Of a stretch of DNA of 64,000 nt, positions 53,811 to 62,649 are shown piece after piece. Source of the DNA: Chakrabartia godavariana (GTDB lineage Bacteria; Pseudomonadota; Alphaproteobacteria; Sphingomonadales; Sphingomonadaceae); NCBI GenBank assembly GCA_005518185.1, contig RKSN01000004.1:62001-126000 (forward strand), given 5' to 3'. The position numbers and the translations under genes were made by a program. The first letter of the stretch is position 1; each line of letters opens with the position of its first letter. The notes under the pieces were generated by a model. The model had not been told where the DNA came from. It worked only from the letters and a program-made list of their open reading frames with translations, and did no database searches.

Positions 53811-55130
53811 TCAGGTCCGACCGAGCGGGCTGGCGATAGCCTTGATCCCCTTGAGACCCGAGCCGAAGCGCGCGATGGCATCCCGATGTCGAGCAAGTTC
53901 GCCGTACGGAAGGTAGGCAATATCCAGATCGCCGATGCGGCTGAATGCCGGGCGCTGGAGCTGCGCTCGCACGTCGCCTTCGCGCGCGTCAGGCGCGACC
54001 AGGAACAAGCCCGCCGTAGCGTGAAGGCTGTCGCCATTCAGCGCCAGGTCGAGCATGCGGACGATACCCGAATAGATCGACGTCGTATGCTCGACCTCGA
54101 AGGCGGCGGCGACAGACTGATTGGCCTCGTCGATCCATAAGACATCGATCAGACGAATGGCATCTGCTCCCGGACAAGTCACAAGGCCCGGGGGCAGTTG
54201 GTCCAGGCATCCCTTCGACAAAGGCGCATTTTGGTACAGGCGCCCCCTGTCATTGGCGGCTATCCAGACGCTAAACCCCAGGGACTTGCCAAGATCGCGC
54301 AGCCAGGCCTGGACCTCTGTATGCGTGCGGTCGCTCTCCTGGTTGGATAGCGACTGCTTGTTCAAGCTTTCGGCTTCGGCTCGTGCAATCAGCAGTCGTG
54401 CATTCCAGTCGGTGACGCTGGAGGCATCGGTCGTTTGGGGCGGCACTGGGTAGCGTCCTGAACCGACGTCAAACAGAAACCCGCCGATCGCGCCGAGATC
54501 GTTCGAAAGCAGATCGCGATAGCGGTCATTGAATTCGATGACCCCGCTTCGCATTGCGAGGAAGTGCGGCCAGCTCCCAAGCTTCACGTTTGCGTTTGCT
54601 AGGGCGTTATAACCCTTCACGATTGCTGTATTGAACGGCGGGATGAGCGTTGGGTGCAGAAAATAAAGCAGGTTGGCCACCGCAGGGCCCAGGCCCTTGA
54701 TCTTCCTGCGGTCGATTGCGTGGATGTGGTTGATGATCGCATCAGCGGTGTCGCAACAGGCGCAGTTGGCGAGCAGTTGACCAAATGCTCTCTGGTTCGC
54801 GGCGTCTTCGTAGATATCGGGTATGCGTAGTTTGGGCTTCCAGAGGAAAGCGTGATCCGCGCCCCGAAAAATCTGTCGCTGTTCGGCAATCGAGTGAACG
54901 ACCGTTTCCAGCGAGGAGTTGCGGTAGGTCACGCCAAATGTGCCTTGCTCGATCTCAGATACGACTTGTGCTATGCCGCGGCGGATTGAGCGGAAGTTCT
55001 TCAGGCGCTCCTCCCAGAGGAACCAACCCCTGTAAGTCGCACCGGGATCTTCGCGCCACTGCAGGATCAATTGGCGCACCAAGCCATTCGGAACGCAGGA
55101 TTGATCATTCGTTTCGATTAGTTGGCTCAT
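53811..55130 (-). CDS. predicted PD-(D/E)XK-type nuclease with HhH-like domain
   Basis: A 439-residue cytoplasmic protein, ATG 55130 (an upstream TTG at 55166 is unlikely). The N-terminal part has a helix-hairpin-helix-like [17 protein letters not shown] (DNA backbone contact). The C-terminal part has [20 protein letters not shown] and then [15 protein letters not shown], a plausible PD-(D/E)XK core (Asp, then ExE). No methyltransferase partner is nearby. It could be a solitary defence or repair enzyme. No exact family is recognised. Confidence 0.55.
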   Translation of the reverse strand: MSQLIETNDQSCVPNGLVRQLILQWREDPGATYRGWFLWEERLKNFRSIRRGIAQVVSEIEQGTFGVTYRNSSLETVVHSIAEQRQIFRGADHAFLWKPKLRIPDIYEDAANQRAFGQLLANCACCDTADAIINHIHAIDRRKIKGLGPAVANLLYFLHPTLIPPFNTAIVKGYNALANANVKLGSWPHFLAMRSGVIEFNDRYRDLLSNDLGAIGGFLFDVGSGRYPVPPQTTDASSVTDWNARLLIARAEAESLNKQSLSNQESDRTHTEVQAWLRDLGKSLGFSVWIAANDRGRLYQNAPLSKGCLDQLPPGLVTCPGADAIRLIDVLWIDEANQSVAAAFEVEHTTSIYSGIVRMLDLALNGDSLHATAGLFLVAPDAREGDVRAQLQRPAFSRIGDLDIAYLPYGELARHRDAIARFGSGLKGIKAIASPLGRT

Positions 55131-55324
55131 GGCTGCAGGGATGCGATTGCGCTTTCGAAAGCGCAAGGAGTTTCCCGGTCCCCGCCTTTCATTTGTGGCA
55201 TAATTGCATCAGGCTATCCGGCTCACACAGCCGGGTCGGTTGACTACCATTTGGATAGGCGCCATCATGAAATGATAAAGATCTGCCCGCAGGAGGAACA
55301 CCTTGTTCATGAAGGGACTGATCT

Positions 55325-55543
55325 ATGAAAAAATACATTCCAATTGCAGCCATGGCTACGATGGCTTTGGGGGCCTGTGCTGCGGTTCCTGCTACCTCGG
55401 CTGAGGTGGAAAGCTGCCGGAAGATGGAAAGTGACATGGGTCTCGGGACCCGGCATGACCATCAGGAGATGAAAGGCATGGGGTTGAATCCCATGAACAT
55501 ATCGCATTCTCGGTGCGTGGAAATCCTCGGCAAGGCGCAATAG
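55325..55543 (+). CDS. small Cys/Met lipoprotein
   Basis: A 72-residue protein. GAAGGGA precedes the ATG; the lipobox MALGAC lies near residue 18. The mature part has MESDMGLGTRHDHQEMKGMG and NISHSRCVEILG, with Met, His and Cys residues able to bind copper. Not recognised. A strong hairpin at 55583-55616 follows. Confidence 0.6.
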   Translation: MKKYIPIAAMATMALGACAAVPATSAEVESCRKMESDMGLGTRHDHQEMKGMGLNPMNISHSRCVEILGKAQ

Positions 55544-55582
55544 ATTGCGAGCCCAAAGGATGTAAGCTTATCTGGGTATGAC

Positions 55583-55616
55583 AAAGGTCCGCCACCCGTA
55601 GAGGCGGCGGACCTTT
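55583..55616. terminator. bidirectional terminator hairpin
   Basis: AAAGGTCCGCC (55583-55593) pairs perfectly with GGCGGACCTTT (55606-55616) around a 12-nt loop. It lies between convergent genes. The A/T ends of the stem give a short T run in either direction. Confidence 0.75.
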
Positions 55617-55662
55617 GAAGCATGAGGTGCCAGCGATTACTTTCTCGAAGTTATCGCAGTAT

Positions 55663-55998
55663 TCAGCAGCAGCCGCCGCCAGATTTCTTGGGAGCAGGCG
55701 AAGTCGTCGGCGCGGTCATGGGCATCTGCCCCCCCTGCATCATGTGTCCGCCTTTCATCATACTCCCTCCGGACATCATGCTCCCTCCGGACATCATGTG
55801 ACCACCGGACATTTTATGTCCGCCCGTCTGGCCCGCCGAACGGTGCTGATGCCTTGCAGAGTGCTTGGGCTTCGGCTTTGCAGGATGTTTGTGAGCGGGC
55901 AAATCCTTCATGCCAGGGGGCATTTGATCGGCTAATGCCGGAGCGGTGCCGGAAGCCAGCAACCCCAGGGCGGCAATAATCATCGTTGTCTTACGCAT
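55663..55998 (-). CDS. secreted Met/His-rich protein, ADxxPPGMK family
   Basis: A 111-residue protein with AAAGGA before the ATG. The signal peptide ends ALA-DQ. The mature part opens ADQMPPGMK, as does the product at 63773 (ADELPPGMK). A Lys/His/Pro stretch, then repeated GGxMM units (GGHMMSGGSMMSGGSMMKGG) and a final GGGCC follow. It probably binds Cu(I)/Ag(I) in the periplasm. A TACGTA motif lies 78 bp upstream, beyond which is the IS66 element. Confidence 0.72.
   Translation of the reverse strand: MRKTTMIIAALGLLASGTAPALADQMPPGMKDLPAHKHPAKPKPKHSARHQHRSAGQTGGHKMSGGHMMSGGSMMSGGSMMKGGHMMQGGQMPMTAPTTSPAPKKSGGGCC
55763..55798. repeat. two perfect 18-bp tandem repeats inside the Met-rich gene
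   Basis: CTCCCTCCGGACATCATG occurs twice in a row and encodes the GGSMMS-type units of the 55663-55998 protein. Confidence 0.85.
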
Positions 55999-56075
55999 AC
56001 AGCGGTCCTTTCCTTGGCAGCCTTGGTTAGGCCAGCCTCAGGCCCCCTATGTCGCGACCAAGATTGGCATCGATA

Positions 56076-56081
56076 TACGTA
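56076..56081 (-). promoter_or_regulatory. TACGTA motif upstream of the Met/His-rich gene
   Basis: GATATACGTAG context, as at 43716. It lies 78 bp before the start codon at 55998 and 66 bp from the IS66 target duplication. Confidence 0.45.
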
Positions 56082-56139
56082 GATAACGAATGCCTCGGCT
56101 CCGGGGGGAATTCCTGCAGGTCGGGTAGGGCCGGGCAGG

Positions 56140-56147
56140 GGTTTAGC
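56140..56147. repeat. IS66 target-site duplication, left copy
   Basis: GGTTTAGC, identical to 58607-58614 on the other side of the element. Confidence 0.9.
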
Positions 56148-56233
56148 GTAAGCGCTGTTCTGTGCCCACCTTGCGCGATTGAAGCGTAGCGCCGAGTTTC
56201 CGCGCCCTGATTGGCCGGGAGTGCGCTGCTACT

Positions 56234-56686
56234 ATGATAATCTCGGGTGATGATCCTGTGAGCAAGGGCGCGCAGCGTTTCGAGGTGTTTACGGGCGCGG
56301 GCAAGCGGCGGGATTGGCCGCCCGAAGTGAAGGCCTCGATTGTCGCGGAGTGCTATTCGGGCCGGGAGGGTGTGAGTGCTGTGGCGCGCCGGCATGGGCT
56401 CGATCCTTCGCAGGTTTACGCATGGCGGCGGGATTTACGGAAGCGGCTTGAAGCCGAAGGCGTGGTCCTGCCTCTGTCAGAGCCGGAAGCGGTCGGGTTC
56501 GTGCCTGCCGTAATCGAGCCCAGCGCGGTGCCAGATCCTGCTCCCACGCGGCGTCTCCGCCGTCGACGTCGCACCGCAGCTGCAGCCGTCGAACTGGAGA
56601 TCGACGGGGTGGCGGTGAAGATCGGCCGCAGTGCCGATGCTGGCTTGATTTCCGCAGTGATCGAAGCCCTCAGGGCAACACGATGA
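56234..56686 (+). CDS. tnpA: IS66 accessory transposition protein TnpA (OrfA)
   Basis: A 150-residue protein with an HTH of the IS3/IS66 OrfA type (DWPPEVKASIVAECYSGREG, then VSAVARRHGLDPSQVYAWRRDL). An Arg-rich linker and an IDGVAVKIGRSADAGLISAVI tail follow. Its stop overlaps the tnpB start as ATGA. Confidence 0.88.
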   Translation: MIISGDDPVSKGAQRFEVFTGAGKRRDWPPEVKASIVAECYSGREGVSAVARRHGLDPSQVYAWRRDLRKRLEAEGVVLPLSEPEAVGFVPAVIEPSAVPDPAPTRRLRRRRRTAAAAVELEIDGVAVKIGRSADAGLISAVIEALRATR

Positions 56687-57039
56687 TCGGACCTGGCGCT
56701 GGCGCGCGTGTGATGGTCGCGACGCGCCCGGTGGATTTCCGCAAGGGGCCTGACGCCTTGGCGGCGCTGGTCGGCACCGAGTACGGTGGCGATCCCTATT
56801 CAGGCGTGATCTACGTCTTCCGAGCCAAGCGCGCCGACCGGATCAAGCTCGTCTGGTGGGACGGCACTGGACTGTGTCTGATGGCCAAGAAGCTGGAGTC
56901 CGGAGGCTTCAAGTGGCCGGGTATTCAGGACGGCGTGATGCGTCTGACGTCAGCGCAACTCGGTGCATTGCTCGAGGGTCTGGATTGGCGCCGAGTGCAT
57001 GGTGGACGACGCCCGATTGCCCCGCAGATTGCCGGTTGA
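56683..57039 (+). CDS. tnpB: IS66 accessory protein TnpB (OrfB)
   Basis: A 118-residue TnpB: MVATRPVDFRKGPDALAALV, YSGVIYVFRAKRADRIKLV and WDGTGLCLMAKKLE are the standard motifs. It is intact and needed with TnpA and TnpC for IS66 movement. Confidence 0.92.
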   Translation: MIGPGAGARVMVATRPVDFRKGPDALAALVGTEYGGDPYSGVIYVFRAKRADRIKLVWWDGTGLCLMAKKLESGGFKWPGIQDGVMRLTSAQLGALLEGLDWRRVHGGRRPIAPQIAG

Positions 57040-57070
57040 CGGGGCTTTCATGTACTGATTCACTGCCTTC

Positions 57071-58593
57071 ATGCTTATGGAAGCGGACCTTCCCGACGAC
57101 GTTGAAGCGCTGCGTGCGCTCGTTCTCGAACAGGCCCGCGAGCTCGATGTACTCAAGGTTTTCCGGGCCGAGGTCGAACGGCTGAAGGCGATCATCGACG
57201 CCTTGCAACGTCACCGTTTCGGACGCCGGTCGGAGCAGCTCGATCCTGATCAGTTCGAACTCGCCCTGGAAGAAGTCGAGACGGCGTTGGCCGAAGCCGA
57301 GCATGCCCGGGACAAGGCAAGCAGGACCCCGCCGAGCGCCCACGTAAGGGCAACCGCGGTTCGCTCCCGGCCCATCTCGAACGGATCGAGCAGATCGTCG
57401 ATGTCGAGGACAAGGCCTGTCCCTGCTGCGGCGGCGCGCTCCACCAGATCGGCGAGGACGTGGCCGAACGCCTCGACGTCGTGCCGACCACCTTCCGCGT
57501 CCTCGTCACCCGCCGCCCGCGCTACGGCTGCCGGTCGTGCGAGAGTGCCATTGTGCAGGCCCCGGCACCGGCACGGATCGTCGAGGGCGGCATTCCCACC
57601 GAGGCACTGATCGCCCAGGTGCTGGTCGCCAAGTATGCCGATCACCTGCCGCTCTACCGCCAGGCGCAGATCTACGCCCGGCAAGGCATTCAACTCGATA
57701 GATCGACGCTGGCCGACTGGGTCGGCCGGGCGGCCTGGTATCTGCGCCCCATGCGCGACCATATTCTGGAACGGCTCCGACGATCCGAGCGGCTGTTCGC
57801 CGACGAGACCACCGCGCCGGTGCTCGACCCCGGACGTGGGCGGACCAAGACAGGGCAGCTCTGGGCCTACGCCCGTGATGATCGCTCATGGGGCGGCATT
57901 GATCCGCCGATGGTCGCCTATGTCTACGCCGCCGACCGCAAGGGCGAGCGGGCAGGAGCGCACCTCGGCGACTTCGCAGGCATCCTGCAGGTCGATGGCT
58001 ATGGCGGCTACGCCGCGCTCGCCAGGCGTCGTCAGCAGATCAGCCTCGCCTTTTGTTGGGCACATGTGCGCCGCAAGTTCTTCGAGCTAGCCGATACATC
58101 GCCGGTCGCTACCGAAGTGCTGCGTCGCGTCGCCTTGCTCTATGCCATCGAGGATGAGGTGCGAGGATTATCCGCGGAGCAACGCCGGGCTGTACGCCAC
58201 GACCGCAGCCGCATCATCGTCGACGATCTTCGCCAATATCTCGATGCCCGGAACCGCCAGGTCAGCGCCAAGAGCAAGCTCGGCGAAGCGATCCGCTATG
58301 CGCTCACCCGCTGGGATGGCCTTTCATGCTTCCTAGACGATGGCCGCATCGACCTCGACAGCAACACCGTCGAACGCTCAATCCGGCCCCTCGCGCTGAA
58401 CAGGAAAAATGCCCTGTTCGCTGGTTCCGATGAAGGCGGAGACAACTGGGCGGTGATCGCCACGCTCATCGAGAACTGCAAGCTCTCCGGCATCAACCCG
58501 CACACATGGTTGACCGATACACTGGCCAGGCTGGCCAACGGCCATCCCGCAAACGCCGTGGGCGAGCTCATGCCTTGGACAGCCGTGGCCTGA
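57071..58593 (+). pseudogene. tnpC: IS66 transposase TnpC, one frameshift
   Basis: The N-terminal coding frame (57071 onward, LMEADLPDDVEALRALVLEQ) and the rest (AERPRKGNRGSLPAHLERIE through DLDSNTVERSIRPLALNRKN to 58593) are in different frames. They join at the C run 57327-57330. Five Cs instead of four would restore RTPAERPRK. The zinc-finger CPCCGG, the catalytic Asp/Glu motifs (FADETTAPVLDPGRGRTK, DGYGGYAAL) and the end are otherwise intact. A one-base deletion or a sequencing error explains it; programmed shifting is not known for IS66 tnpC. Confidence 0.85.
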
Positions 58594-58606
58594 AAACACC
58601 GCTTAC

Positions 58607-58614
58607 GGTTTAGC
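58607..58614. repeat. IS66 target-site duplication, right copy
   Basis: GGTTTAGC. On the minus strand it contains the TAA stop of the LOG gene (58610-58612). Confidence 0.9.
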
Positions 58615-59422
58615 CAGCAATAGCCGGACTAAGCCCCTCGTCGATCAGGGTCGCCCAGAGAGCCTCGGCGCTATCGGCATACGAAAACAAGTCGCGATCT
58701 TCGCTGTCGATCATGCCGTTCTCGCTGAAAATATCCAGATTGATCGCGCTTTGCCAATAGTCTCGATCAAACAGGATGATGGGGACCTTGGGGGCCTTGC
58801 CGGTCTGCCGCAGTGTCAGAATTTCGAACATCTCGTCCAGGGTTCCAAATCCCCCTGGGAAAACCACCAGGGCACTGGCGCGCATGGCCAGATGCATCTT
58901 GCGGATCGCGAAATAGTGAAAACGGAATGTGAGTTCGGGCGTGGTGTAAGGATTTGGGACCTGTTCGCGAGGGAGCGTGATATTGAAGCCGATAGAAGGA
59001 GCGCAGACGTAATGGGCGCCGCGGTTGGCCGCCTCCATGATCCCTGGTCCTCCTCCTGTGGCGATCACGTTCATGCGTTTGCCACCACTGCGGGTGAGCG
59101 CGCCTCCCCGCTCGGAGGCGAGTCGGCCGAACTTGCGGGCTTCGTCATACCAGGCGCCCCTCCTGCCTGGCTGCGCCTCTCGGACGCGAGCACTCCCAAA
59201 TACGACAATGGTTGAAAGGACGCCCCATTCGCGCAACGCTTCCTCCACCTTCTCGTATTCGAGCATGAAGCGAACTCCGCGCATGGAGTCCCCAAGAATG
59301 AAGTCCTGATCCAAGGCGGCGAGCCTGTAAGATGGCAAGTCCGCTGCGTGGTGGCTGGGGAAGCAATGCTCACAGGGATGTGGCGTTAGAGCGCTGCAGA
59401 AAGGGGTGTCATCTGAAGTCAC
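58610..59422 (-). CDS. LOG-family (TIGR00730-type) Rossmann-fold protein
   Basis: A 270-residue protein with GGGPGIMEAANRGAH and PGGFGTLDEMFE, the two signatures of the LOG/lysine-decarboxylase-like family. Members hydrolyse cytokinin nucleotides or other nucleotide N-glycosides. A Cys/His-containing N-terminal extension (CEHCFPSHH) precedes MRGVRFMLEYEK. The start is a GTG at 59422; initiation further in cannot be excluded. It is divergent from the MBL gene. Its stop codon lies inside the IS66 target duplication. Confidence 0.85.
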   Translation of the reverse strand: MTSDDTPFCSALTPHPCEHCFPSHHAADLPSYRLAALDQDFILGDSMRGVRFMLEYEKVEEALREWGVLSTIVVFGSARVREAQPGRRGAWYDEARKFGRLASERGGALTRSGGKRMNVIATGGGPGIMEAANRGAHYVCAPSIGFNITLPREQVPNPYTTPELTFRFHYFAIRKMHLAMRASALVVFPGGFGTLDEMFEILTLRQTGKAPKVPIILFDRDYWQSAINLDIFSENGMIDSEDRDLFSYADSAEALWATLIDEGLSPAIAG

Positions 59423-59565
59423 ATTTTTGTCCCGTTCAAAGCATGTATCTTGTGGTCATCGGCTTTTTCAGGCTGCGTTCGCGAGACTGTCTCAGTGCTG
59501 GCGCCACGAATGCCGCGCCATATGTAAACATCACATGCTCCCGCCTGCGTCCCGTCTGCGATCAT

Positions 59566-59571
59566 TACGTA
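59566..59571 (+). promoter_or_regulatory. TACGTA motif upstream of the MBL gene
   Basis: CATTACGTATG context, 63 bp before the start codon at 59634, in the gap shared with the divergent LOG gene. Confidence 0.45.
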
Positions 59572-59633
59572 TGGTCGCAGACCAATCGGCTGGCCAATCC
59601 ATGCAGAAATCCACAGGCGCGGGAGTGATGTCC

Positions 59634-61121
59634 ATGCACGGGCACAAGAATCGACACCAAAAGGACAAAACCCGGAGGCACTTCGTGCCAAGCGGGACAC
59701 CTCAAGCCTCATTTGAGGTGAAGCCAAGACCTGCTGGCGGAGGATTGGCGATCGGGTTTTTCGGGGCGAGCGGCACTGTCACCGGATCGCGCTATCTCCT
59801 CGAGGATGACAGCACGCGCTTGTTGGTGGATAGTGGATTGTTCCAGGGTGGCCGCGATTTGCGCAACCTCAACTGGGCTCCCCCTCCGCCAGAAATTGCA
59901 GGGGTAGAGACGATCCTGCTGACGCACGCGCATCTCGATCATTCCGGTGCCATTCCGCGTTTGGTCCGTGATGGTTGGAGGGGCCGGGTTCTCACCACCC
60001 GGGCAACAGCCGAGCTTTGTGAACTACTTCTGCCGGACAGCGGCCACCTGCAAGAAAAGGATGCCCAGTTCGCAAACCGTCGAGGATATTCGCGGCATCA
60101 ACCTGCGCTGCCACTATATACCCAGAACGATGCGTTGAACGCACTGGAGCATTTTCAGGGAGTGGAATTCGGTGAGTTCATCGAAGTTGCCCCAGGTGTC
60201 TCTGCCCGCTTCCACCGCGCCGGGCATATTCTCGGAGCAGCTTCGATCGAGATCGACTGGAAAGGAACCAAGGTCGTCTTTTCGGGCGACCTTGGGCGTT
60301 ATGACGACGCTGTGATGTTCGATCCCGCACCTCCGCCATTGGCTGACTTTCTAATCGTCGAGTCTACCTATGGCGATCGGGAGCATGACGCTGTTTCGCC
60401 TGAAGTAGCCTTGGGTGAGTGTATTGAGCGATGCGTAGCGCGTGGTGGGACGGTCGTAATCCCGGCCTTCGCGGTGGGTCGGGCCCAATCGCTCCTCTAT
60501 TACCTGTCCCTCTTGAAGAAGGCCGGCCGCCTTCAGGGCGTGCCTGTCTACCTCGACAGCCCGATGGCAATCGACGCCAGCGGCATCATGTGCGCAAACT
60601 CAGGGGATCATCGCCTGTCGCATGATGAATGCAAAGCCGCGTGCGCCGTAGCGCACTATGTACGCGATGCCGAAGAGTCGAAGGCGCTGACGGCGGATAG
60701 CAATCCCAAGGTCATCATTTCGGCAAGTGGCATGGCGACTGGCGGACGTGTCCTTCACCACCTTGCACAGTTTGCCCCGGATCCGAAGAACCTGCTGCTT
60801 TTTGCAGGCTTCCAGGCAGCCGGCACCCGAGGCGCGGCGCTTGTCGCTGGCGCGACCTCGGTAAAGATTTATGGCGAGGTTGTGCCGGTTTTTGCCGAAG
60901 TAACCAATCTTTCGATGCTGTCGGCCCATGCTGATTGCAACGAGATCTTGCGTTGGCTTTCTGGCATGCCGCAAGCACCGAAAATGACGTTCGTCACGCA
61001 CGGAGAGGCGAGTGCCTCTGCCAGTCTGGCCGAACGGATTCGGCACGAGCTAGATTGGACATGTACCACGCCTGCTCTCGGAAGCTGGGGCGATCTCACC
61101 TCCCGCGCGCATGGCTCATGA
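59634..61121 (+). CDS. MBL-fold/beta-CASP RNA-processing-type nuclease
   Basis: A 495-residue protein. It has a basic N-terminal tail, then FFGASGTVTGSRYLLE, the metal site LTHAHLDHSGAIP, GHILGAASIEI and FSGDLGR, the beta-CASP part (ESTYGDRE, VIPAFAVGRAQSLLYYL, ISASGMATGGRVLHHL) and the final AHADCNEI and FVTHGE. This layout is that of CPSF/Ysh1-like and RNase J-related enzymes acting on RNA. ATG 59634 has GGGAG 8 nt upstream. Related genes occur with phosphoketolase or stress clusters; the RNA target is unknown. Confidence 0.88.
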   Translation: MHGHKNRHQKDKTRRHFVPSGTPQASFEVKPRPAGGGLAIGFFGASGTVTGSRYLLEDDSTRLLVDSGLFQGGRDLRNLNWAPPPPEIAGVETILLTHAHLDHSGAIPRLVRDGWRGRVLTTRATAELCELLLPDSGHLQEKDAQFANRRGYSRHQPALPLYTQNDALNALEHFQGVEFGEFIEVAPGVSARFHRAGHILGAASIEIDWKGTKVVFSGDLGRYDDAVMFDPAPPPLADFLIVESTYGDREHDAVSPEVALGECIERCVARGGTVVIPAFAVGRAQSLLYYLSLLKKAGRLQGVPVYLDSPMAIDASGIMCANSGDHRLSHDECKAACAVAHYVRDAEESKALTADSNPKVIISASGMATGGRVLHHLAQFAPDPKNLLLFAGFQAAGTRGAALVAGATSVKIYGEVVPVFAEVTNLSMLSAHADCNEILRWLSGMPQAPKMTFVTHGEASASASLAERIRHELDWTCTTPALGSWGDLTSRAHGS

Positions 61122-61133
61122 AAATGTGACCAT

Positions 61134-61139
61134 TACGTA
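61134..61139 (+). promoter_or_regulatory. TACGTA motif upstream of the tandem secreted paralogues
   Basis: CATTACGTATG context, identical over 11 bases to the site at 59566. It lies 100 bp before the start at 61239. Confidence 0.45.
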
Positions 61140-61238
61140 TGTTGAGCTTGGAGCTTGGTCCTTACTCCGGACTTTGAAGAACAGCTCTTCCCCATAAGGC
61201 TTGGGGGCGGCCTTAAAAAATTCACGAAGGAGTCGAAG

Positions 61239-61598
61239 ATGATCAAGAAGTCTCTCATGGTTGCGATTGCAGGCATATCTATGCTTGGAGCTGCCCCGGT
61301 CCTCGCTCAAGGTATCGGCCACACGTGGTTCATGCGCGGTACTGTTGTCGCCGTCGACAAGACCGGCACTGTCGTCTGCATCGGCAAGGCCGATGGCGCG
61401 GAGGTTGGCCAGACCCTCGACGTGGTCCGTGTCGTCTACCATCCGGGGCCGAGCAAAGGTGCGGGTCCGACCTATCACCGGCAGAATGTTGGCCACGTTC
61501 GCATCGACCACATTTTCGATGACCATTTCGCCCATGTCACTGTCGTCGACGGCCGTGCGGCAAAGAACGACATCGTCGAACTGGGTCGCAGCCACTGA
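61239..61598 (+). CDS. secreted protein, GxGHxxFxRG family (copy 1)
   Basis: A 119-residue protein with AAGGAG before ATG 61239. The signal peptide ends APVLA-Q. The mature part starts GIGHTWFMRGTVVAVD, then GTVVCIGKADGAEVGQ, and ends with HFAHVTVVDGRAAKNDIVEL. The repeated beta-strand pattern suggests a small beta-barrel (SH3- or OB-like). The next gene is a paralogue with about half identical residues, and a decayed copy lies at 34797-35006. Family and function unknown to me. Confidence 0.68.
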   Translation: MIKKSLMVAIAGISMLGAAPVLAQGIGHTWFMRGTVVAVDKTGTVVCIGKADGAEVGQTLDVVRVVYHPGPSKGAGPTYHRQNVGHVRIDHIFDDHFAHVTVVDGRAAKNDIVELGRSH

Positions 61599-61696
61599 TC
61601 CCTCGTGGTCATGACCGACGCCTGAACGCGCTGCCGGAGCCTCCGCACGGAGGGGTCGGCAGTAGTCGTCGCTCGTGACAAGAACTGGAGGATCGC

Positions 61697-62053
61697 GTGG
61701 CCAAGTTTCACATGACGGTGGCATTTGCAGCGTCCCTCTTTACAGCAAGCGCACCGGTAAGTGCACAGGGCATAGCCCACACCTGGTTCATGCGAGGATC
61801 GATTGTCGGAATTGACTATCGCGGGCCCATTGTTTGCATTGGCCGTGTTGATGGAGCCGAAGCCGGGCAGGTACTCGAGGTTTATCGTCCAGCGCCCGTT
61901 TACTTGCGCAGGCGGGGGTCAAACCACTACCGCAAGAAATTGATCGCACATGTCGCAGTCGATCAGTTAATAGATGACCACTACGCTCATGTATCGGTGA
62001 TTGATGGAGAACCACGCAAGGACGACATTGTAGAATTACAACGACACCATTGA
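61697..62053 (+). CDS. secreted protein, GxGHxxFxRG family (copy 2)
   Basis: A 118-residue protein from a GTG start with GGAGG 5 nt upstream. The signal peptide ends APVSA-Q. The mature part is GIAHTWFMRGSIVGID, GPIVCIGRVDGAEAGQ, and HYAHVSVIDGEPRKDDIVEL. It is a clear tandem paralogue of the preceding product, with a more basic middle (YLRRRGSNHYRKK). Divergence suggests a distinct role rather than a fresh duplication. Confidence 0.68.
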   Translation: MAKFHMTVAFAASLFTASAPVSAQGIAHTWFMRGSIVGIDYRGPIVCIGRVDGAEAGQVLEVYRPAPVYLRRRGSNHYRKKLIAHVAVDQLIDDHYAHVSVIDGEPRKDDIVELQRHH

Positions 62054-62185
62054 TCGATCAGCGAACGGGACAGCGTTGCCTGGCGACGACAATCCAAAGA
62101 AGGTTGCGATCGGCAAGGGTGAACCTCATTGGCTGCAGGTACAAATGAAGAATAAGCTTGGGCCTGTGGATTGGAGACGGATGCT

Positions 62186-62638
62186 ATGGCCAATTTCAAG
62201 ATTGGCGAACTCGCTGCTGCAGCGGAGGTGGGTCGCGACACGATCCGCTACTATGAAAGGCTTGGCCTTCTCCAGGCTTCCTCGCGAAGTCAGGCAGGAT
62301 ACCGCTTGTACAATGACGATGAACTCGCCCGTCTGAAATTCATTCGGTCGGTGCAGGATCTCGGTTTCACGCTCGAGCAGACGCGAGACCTGCTCGAAGC
62401 ATCTGCAGCTGCTCCGTCGCGCGTCGAAGATTTGCTGGCCGTAACCCGCGGAAAACTGATCGCCGCAGAGAGCAACATCGGCCGCTTAAGGCAAGTTGAG
62501 CAGTTGCTTGCCGATCAATCAAGCGCCTCTCAAGCTTCCTGTTCGCAACCCCTCTGGATGAGGCTGAGAACCGAGAAGAGTTCTGCTGAGCACTTGAACA
62601 GTGATTTGGCAGAATGCCCAGTGGACCAACTCGTATGA
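62186..62638 (+). CDS. MerR-family regulator, effector unknown
   Basis: A 150-residue regulator with the N-terminal IGELAAAAEVGRDTIRYYER helix-turn-helix and a family dimerisation helix. Only two cysteines occur, in the last third (QASCSQP and AECPVDQ), not in the CueR, ZntR or MerR metal-loop spacing. The usual metal site is therefore absent or altered. ATG 62186 has GGAG about 9 nt upstream. A Met-rich lipoprotein gene follows by 11 bp, so it may be the regulator of the local Met-rich genes. Confidence 0.78.
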   Translation: MANFKIGELAAAAEVGRDTIRYYERLGLLQASSRSQAGYRLYNDDELARLKFIRSVQDLGFTLEQTRDLLEASAAAPSRVEDLLAVTRGKLIAAESNIGRLRQVEQLLADQSSASQASCSQPLWMRLRTEKSSAEHLNSDLAECPVDQLV

Positions 62639-62649
62639 AAGGATCGATC

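Larger units (their letters stand above)
56148..58606 (+). mobile_element. IS66-family insertion sequence, 2459 bp
   Basis: Ends begin GTAAGCG on the left and, inverted, on the right; the first 22 bases match at most positions. Perfect 8-bp duplications (GGTTTAGC) flank it, the size made by IS66 elements. It carries tnpA, tnpB and a frameshifted tnpC. The perfect duplication suggests a recent insertion. It landed at the 3' end of the LOG gene, whose TAA stop lies within the duplicated bases. Confidence 0.92.

Noticed and set aside
55763-55798. short tandem repeats resembling a repeat array
   Set aside because: Two in-phase 18-bp coding repeats with no spacers; not a CRISPR array.
57320-57340. 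programmed frameshift in tnpC
   Set aside because: A single missing C in a C run explains the break, and programmed shifting is not known for this gene in IS66 elements.
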